This document shows, one piece after another, positions 62,059-64,000 of a DNA stretch of 64,000 nt. The notes under the pieces are model-generated. The model searched no databases. It worked only from the letters and a program-made list of their open reading frames with translations, and was not told the DNA's origin. The stretch's first letter is position 1; the number at the start of each line of letters is the position of its first letter. The stretch is taken from contig NZ_FOGB01000002.1 in NCBI RefSeq assembly GCF_900111095.1, forward strand, positions 483,405 through 547,404, written 5' to 3'. This stretch comes from Amphritea atlantica. Its GTDB lineage: Bacteria > Pseudomonadota > Gammaproteobacteria > Pseudomonadales > Balneatricaceae. A program made the translations under genes and the position numbers.

Positions 62059-63999
62059 TCAGAACTGATAGCTATAACTTAACATCACACTGCGGGGTGC
62101 ACCCGGCGAGTATGATTTGTCCCCACTGGTATCTTTTTTAACCTCCACAGCATAGCGTTTATCAAACAGGTTCTGCACATTCAGACTGAGCGTGTGAGGC
62201 CCGGTCTCATAGCCAAGATTGGCATTGGTGACAAAATCATAACCACCATAGGTTTCAGTGTTAGCGTTATCCAGGTAATACTCCCCCCAGCTGTCGGCCT
62301 GCAGCCTTAGTTTAACCCCGCTCGGATGTTTATAGTCCAGGCTGAAACTGTAATAGTGCTCGGGAATAAAGGGCAGCTGATTGCCGGAGCGGTCGAAGTT
62401 TGTCGGTACGCCCATGACGTATACAACTTCCGAAAAATCATCATATTTGTAATCACTGTAAGCGTAGTTGAAGCCCAGTTGCAGTTCGCCGGGCACGCTA
62501 TCCTGCAGTACATTGACACTGCTGCTGAATTCGATCCCTTTTTTATCAGTACGGCCCGCGTTCTGGTAGATCGTCTCACCATCGGTACGCACCTGAATAA
62601 TTTCGTCATCCACTGTGCTGGCATAGGCGCTCAGATCAAACTGCCAGTCATGGGTACGTCCTTTCAGGCCAAATTCGACACTGGTATTGGTTGCGCTGCG
62701 CAGATCTTCATTGCTGCCCAGTTCGCTGGAGTAGGGGACCTGTTCCCCCTGAGAGATATTGCCAAACAGAGTGAAGGTATCATTCAGTTTATAGCTGCTG
62801 CCGATACGGGGGGCAAACAGGGTAAAGGTACGGGTGAGTGAGCTATCGCCGCCGCTGCCGGGAATGGTCAGATAACCGCCCATGCCATAGTTGTAAGAGG
62901 TATCGCTGTTCCAGGTGTCCTGGTCTATTTTGATCTGATCCAGGCGGAAACCCGCATCGATTAACAGACGGTCTGTCGGGCGCAGGTTTTCCTGCAAAAA
63001 TACACCGTACACGGTGTTGACTGAATCCTCTATCTCCAGCAGTGCTCCTTTGCGGTCTGAAAGCGTTCTGATAATTCGTGGGCCTGCGGTGACGATATCG
63101 GCATAGGCATATTTGCGTGCGTTATCGGTACGGTCCTGACGGAAGGTCACGCCACTGACCAGATTATCTTCCCCCATCAGGTTATGACGATAGTCCAGTT
63201 CAAGGTCGGTGCCGAATATCGCCACGCCGTCAGTGTCGTTGATCACGCCGGTGACCGGGTGAAAGTGACTCCACTGGTTGTAATACACCCGGGGTCTGAA
63301 GGTCAGGTCGCCCAGATCGACGCTCAGGCGACTATTAAAAAAGACGATCTCTGAGTTTCGGGCGGTGTTTTTAAAGGCGGAATCATTGTCAGTCTGTTTG
63401 CCGGTTTTTTTAAACTCAGCGAACTGGGCCTCATCCATACTGCCCGGCAGGTTGAGATCGGAGTGGGTCATGCTCAGTTCCATCTCCAGTTCAGAGTTAT
63501 CGCTGGGCAGAATCCCTCCTTTAATACTTAGCTGATTGGATTCATATTCGTTGTTGCGCCGCCAGTCGTTATCCTGCGCCCGGTGTGAGGCGGTAATGGC
63601 CAGAGCGTTGCCCTCCTCTGTCATCCAGGATTTGCGCAGATGCAGATTACGGGTGCCCTCGTCGCCAAGCCCCAGTCTGAGCTGATCCCGGCGATCATCA
63701 AACACCGATTTGGAGATGATATGAATGGCGCCACCGGTAGATCCTGTTGCATAAATATTCGCCGGACCTTTGCTGACCTCGATCTGCTCGATGTCCTGGG
63801 TATCGATAAAGTCCATGCGGGTAAAGCTATCAGGATCGGTGACCGGCACTCCGTCCCGCAGCACCATGATTTCGCGGATACCGTATTGTGCTTTCAGCCC
63901 GGCACCACGGACAATCAGTCGTGAACTGCTGCCGCCGCTGGTGGACTGAATCAGGACGCCGGGCGTGCCTTTCAGGGCATCGGCGATATTGAACATCTT
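62059..63999 (-). CDS. TonB-dependent receptor (N-terminus outside window)
   Basis: 647 codons visible and open to the right edge. The part seen begins in the plug domain (ADALKGTPGVLIQSTSGG, LIVRGAGLK, VLRDGVPVTDPDSFTRMDFID, QIEVSKGPANI) and covers the whole 22-strand barrel to the terminal aromatic (VMLSYSYQF). Signal peptide and TonB box would be to the right. The closest style is a siderophore- or metal-type receptor (IRGxxxxxG plug), but no ligand can be assigned. It converges with the aromatic ester operon, so it is not in it. Confidence 0.92.
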   Translation of the reverse strand, partial: KMFNIADALKGTPGVLIQSTSGGSSSRLIVRGAGLKAQYGIREIMVLRDGVPVTDPDSFTRMDFIDTQDIEQIEVSKGPANIYATGSTGGAIHIISKSVFDDRRDQLRLGLGDEGTRNLHLRKSWMTEEGNALAITASHRAQDNDWRRNNEYESNQLSIKGGILPSDNSELEMELSMTHSDLNLPGSMDEAQFAEFKKTGKQTDNDSAFKNTARNSEIVFFNSRLSVDLGDLTFRPRVYYNQWSHFHPVTGVINDTDGVAIFGTDLELDYRHNLMGEDNLVSGVTFRQDRTDNARKYAYADIVTAGPRIIRTLSDRKGALLEIEDSVNTVYGVFLQENLRPTDRLLIDAGFRLDQIKIDQDTWNSDTSYNYGMGGYLTIPGSGGDSSLTRTFTLFAPRIGSSYKLNDTFTLFGNISQGEQVPYSSELGSNEDLRSATNTSVEFGLKGRTHDWQFDLSAYASTVDDEIIQVRTDGETIYQNAGRTDKKGIEFSSSVNVLQDSVPGELQLGFNYAYSDYKYDDFSEVVYVMGVPTNFDRSGNQLPFIPEHYYSFSLDYKHPSGVKLRLQADSWGEYYLDNANTETYGGYDFVTNANLGYETGPHTLSLNVQNLFDKRYAVEVKKDTSGDKSYSPGAPRSVMLSYSYQF

Positions 64000-64000
64000 C

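Overview
The window is a chromosomal segment of a Gram-negative gammaproteobacterium, most like the marine Oceanospirillales (my inference from gene content: TRAP and tripartite tricarboxylate transporters, several OprD-type porins, smpB-ssrA next to ratA-rnfH-bamE-fur-recN-grpE-dnaK-dnaJ, and the tmRNA tag ANDDNYALAA). It is about half housekeeping and half catabolic or uptake islands, with no phage, transposase or CRISPR array.

Layout. 1-3.6 kb: the 3' end of a flavin monooxygenase for phenolic compounds, then a bufferin-type operon (DUF2282 precursor, DUF692 MNIO enzyme, DUF2063 partner, DoxX). 4-7.3 kb: YggL-like protein, HDOD protein, OprD-type porin. 7.5-14.8 kb: LysR regulator, DapA-superfamily lyase, TAXI-TRAP transporter, D-2-hydroxyacid dehydrogenase, TauE/SafE exporter. 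A 16-bp motif is shared by the LysR/porin and lyase promoters. 15-30 kb: a second LysR, then a tricarboxylate locus. It has a TctDE-like two-component system with its own periplasmic binding protein, tricarballylate dehydrogenase TcuA and its TcuB partner, a GntR regulator, a second OprD-type porin, a PrpF/GalD-type isomerase, TctC, a fused TctA-TctB permease and a UspA protein. Four copies of TGACAG-N5-TGACAG lie upstream of four transcription units here and are very probably the operators of the response regulator.

30-45 kb is core genome: tmRNA, smpB, an NSS transporter, ratA, rnfH, bamE, fur, recN, grpE-dnaK-dnaJ with a sigma-32 promoter, cysE, dapB, DUF3461, a NIF3-like domain protein, MarC, a 53-aa YqaE/Pmp3 protein and a NUDIX hydrolase.

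45-49.4 kb is a compact operon: a membrane-anchored periplasmic protein, a NapH-like polyferredoxin, a DsbD/CcdA-like thiol membrane protein, ExbB, ExbD and a TonB with a very long Lys-Pro rod. It looks like a TonB energiser tied to electron transfer across the inner membrane.

49.5-62 kb: a XylR/AreR-type sigma-54 activator faces an eight-gene operon with a textbook -24/-12 promoter. The operon holds a benzaldehyde dehydrogenase-like enzyme, DUF1302 and DUF1329 proteins, a YCF48 beta-propeller, an MMPL/RND transporter, an HSL-type esterase and an aryl-alcohol dehydrogenase. The enzymes match an esterase, alcohol dehydrogenase, aldehyde dehydrogenase route for aromatic (benzyl-type) esters; the envelope genes suggest a dedicated transport path. 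The window ends inside a TonB-dependent receptor gene on the minus strand.
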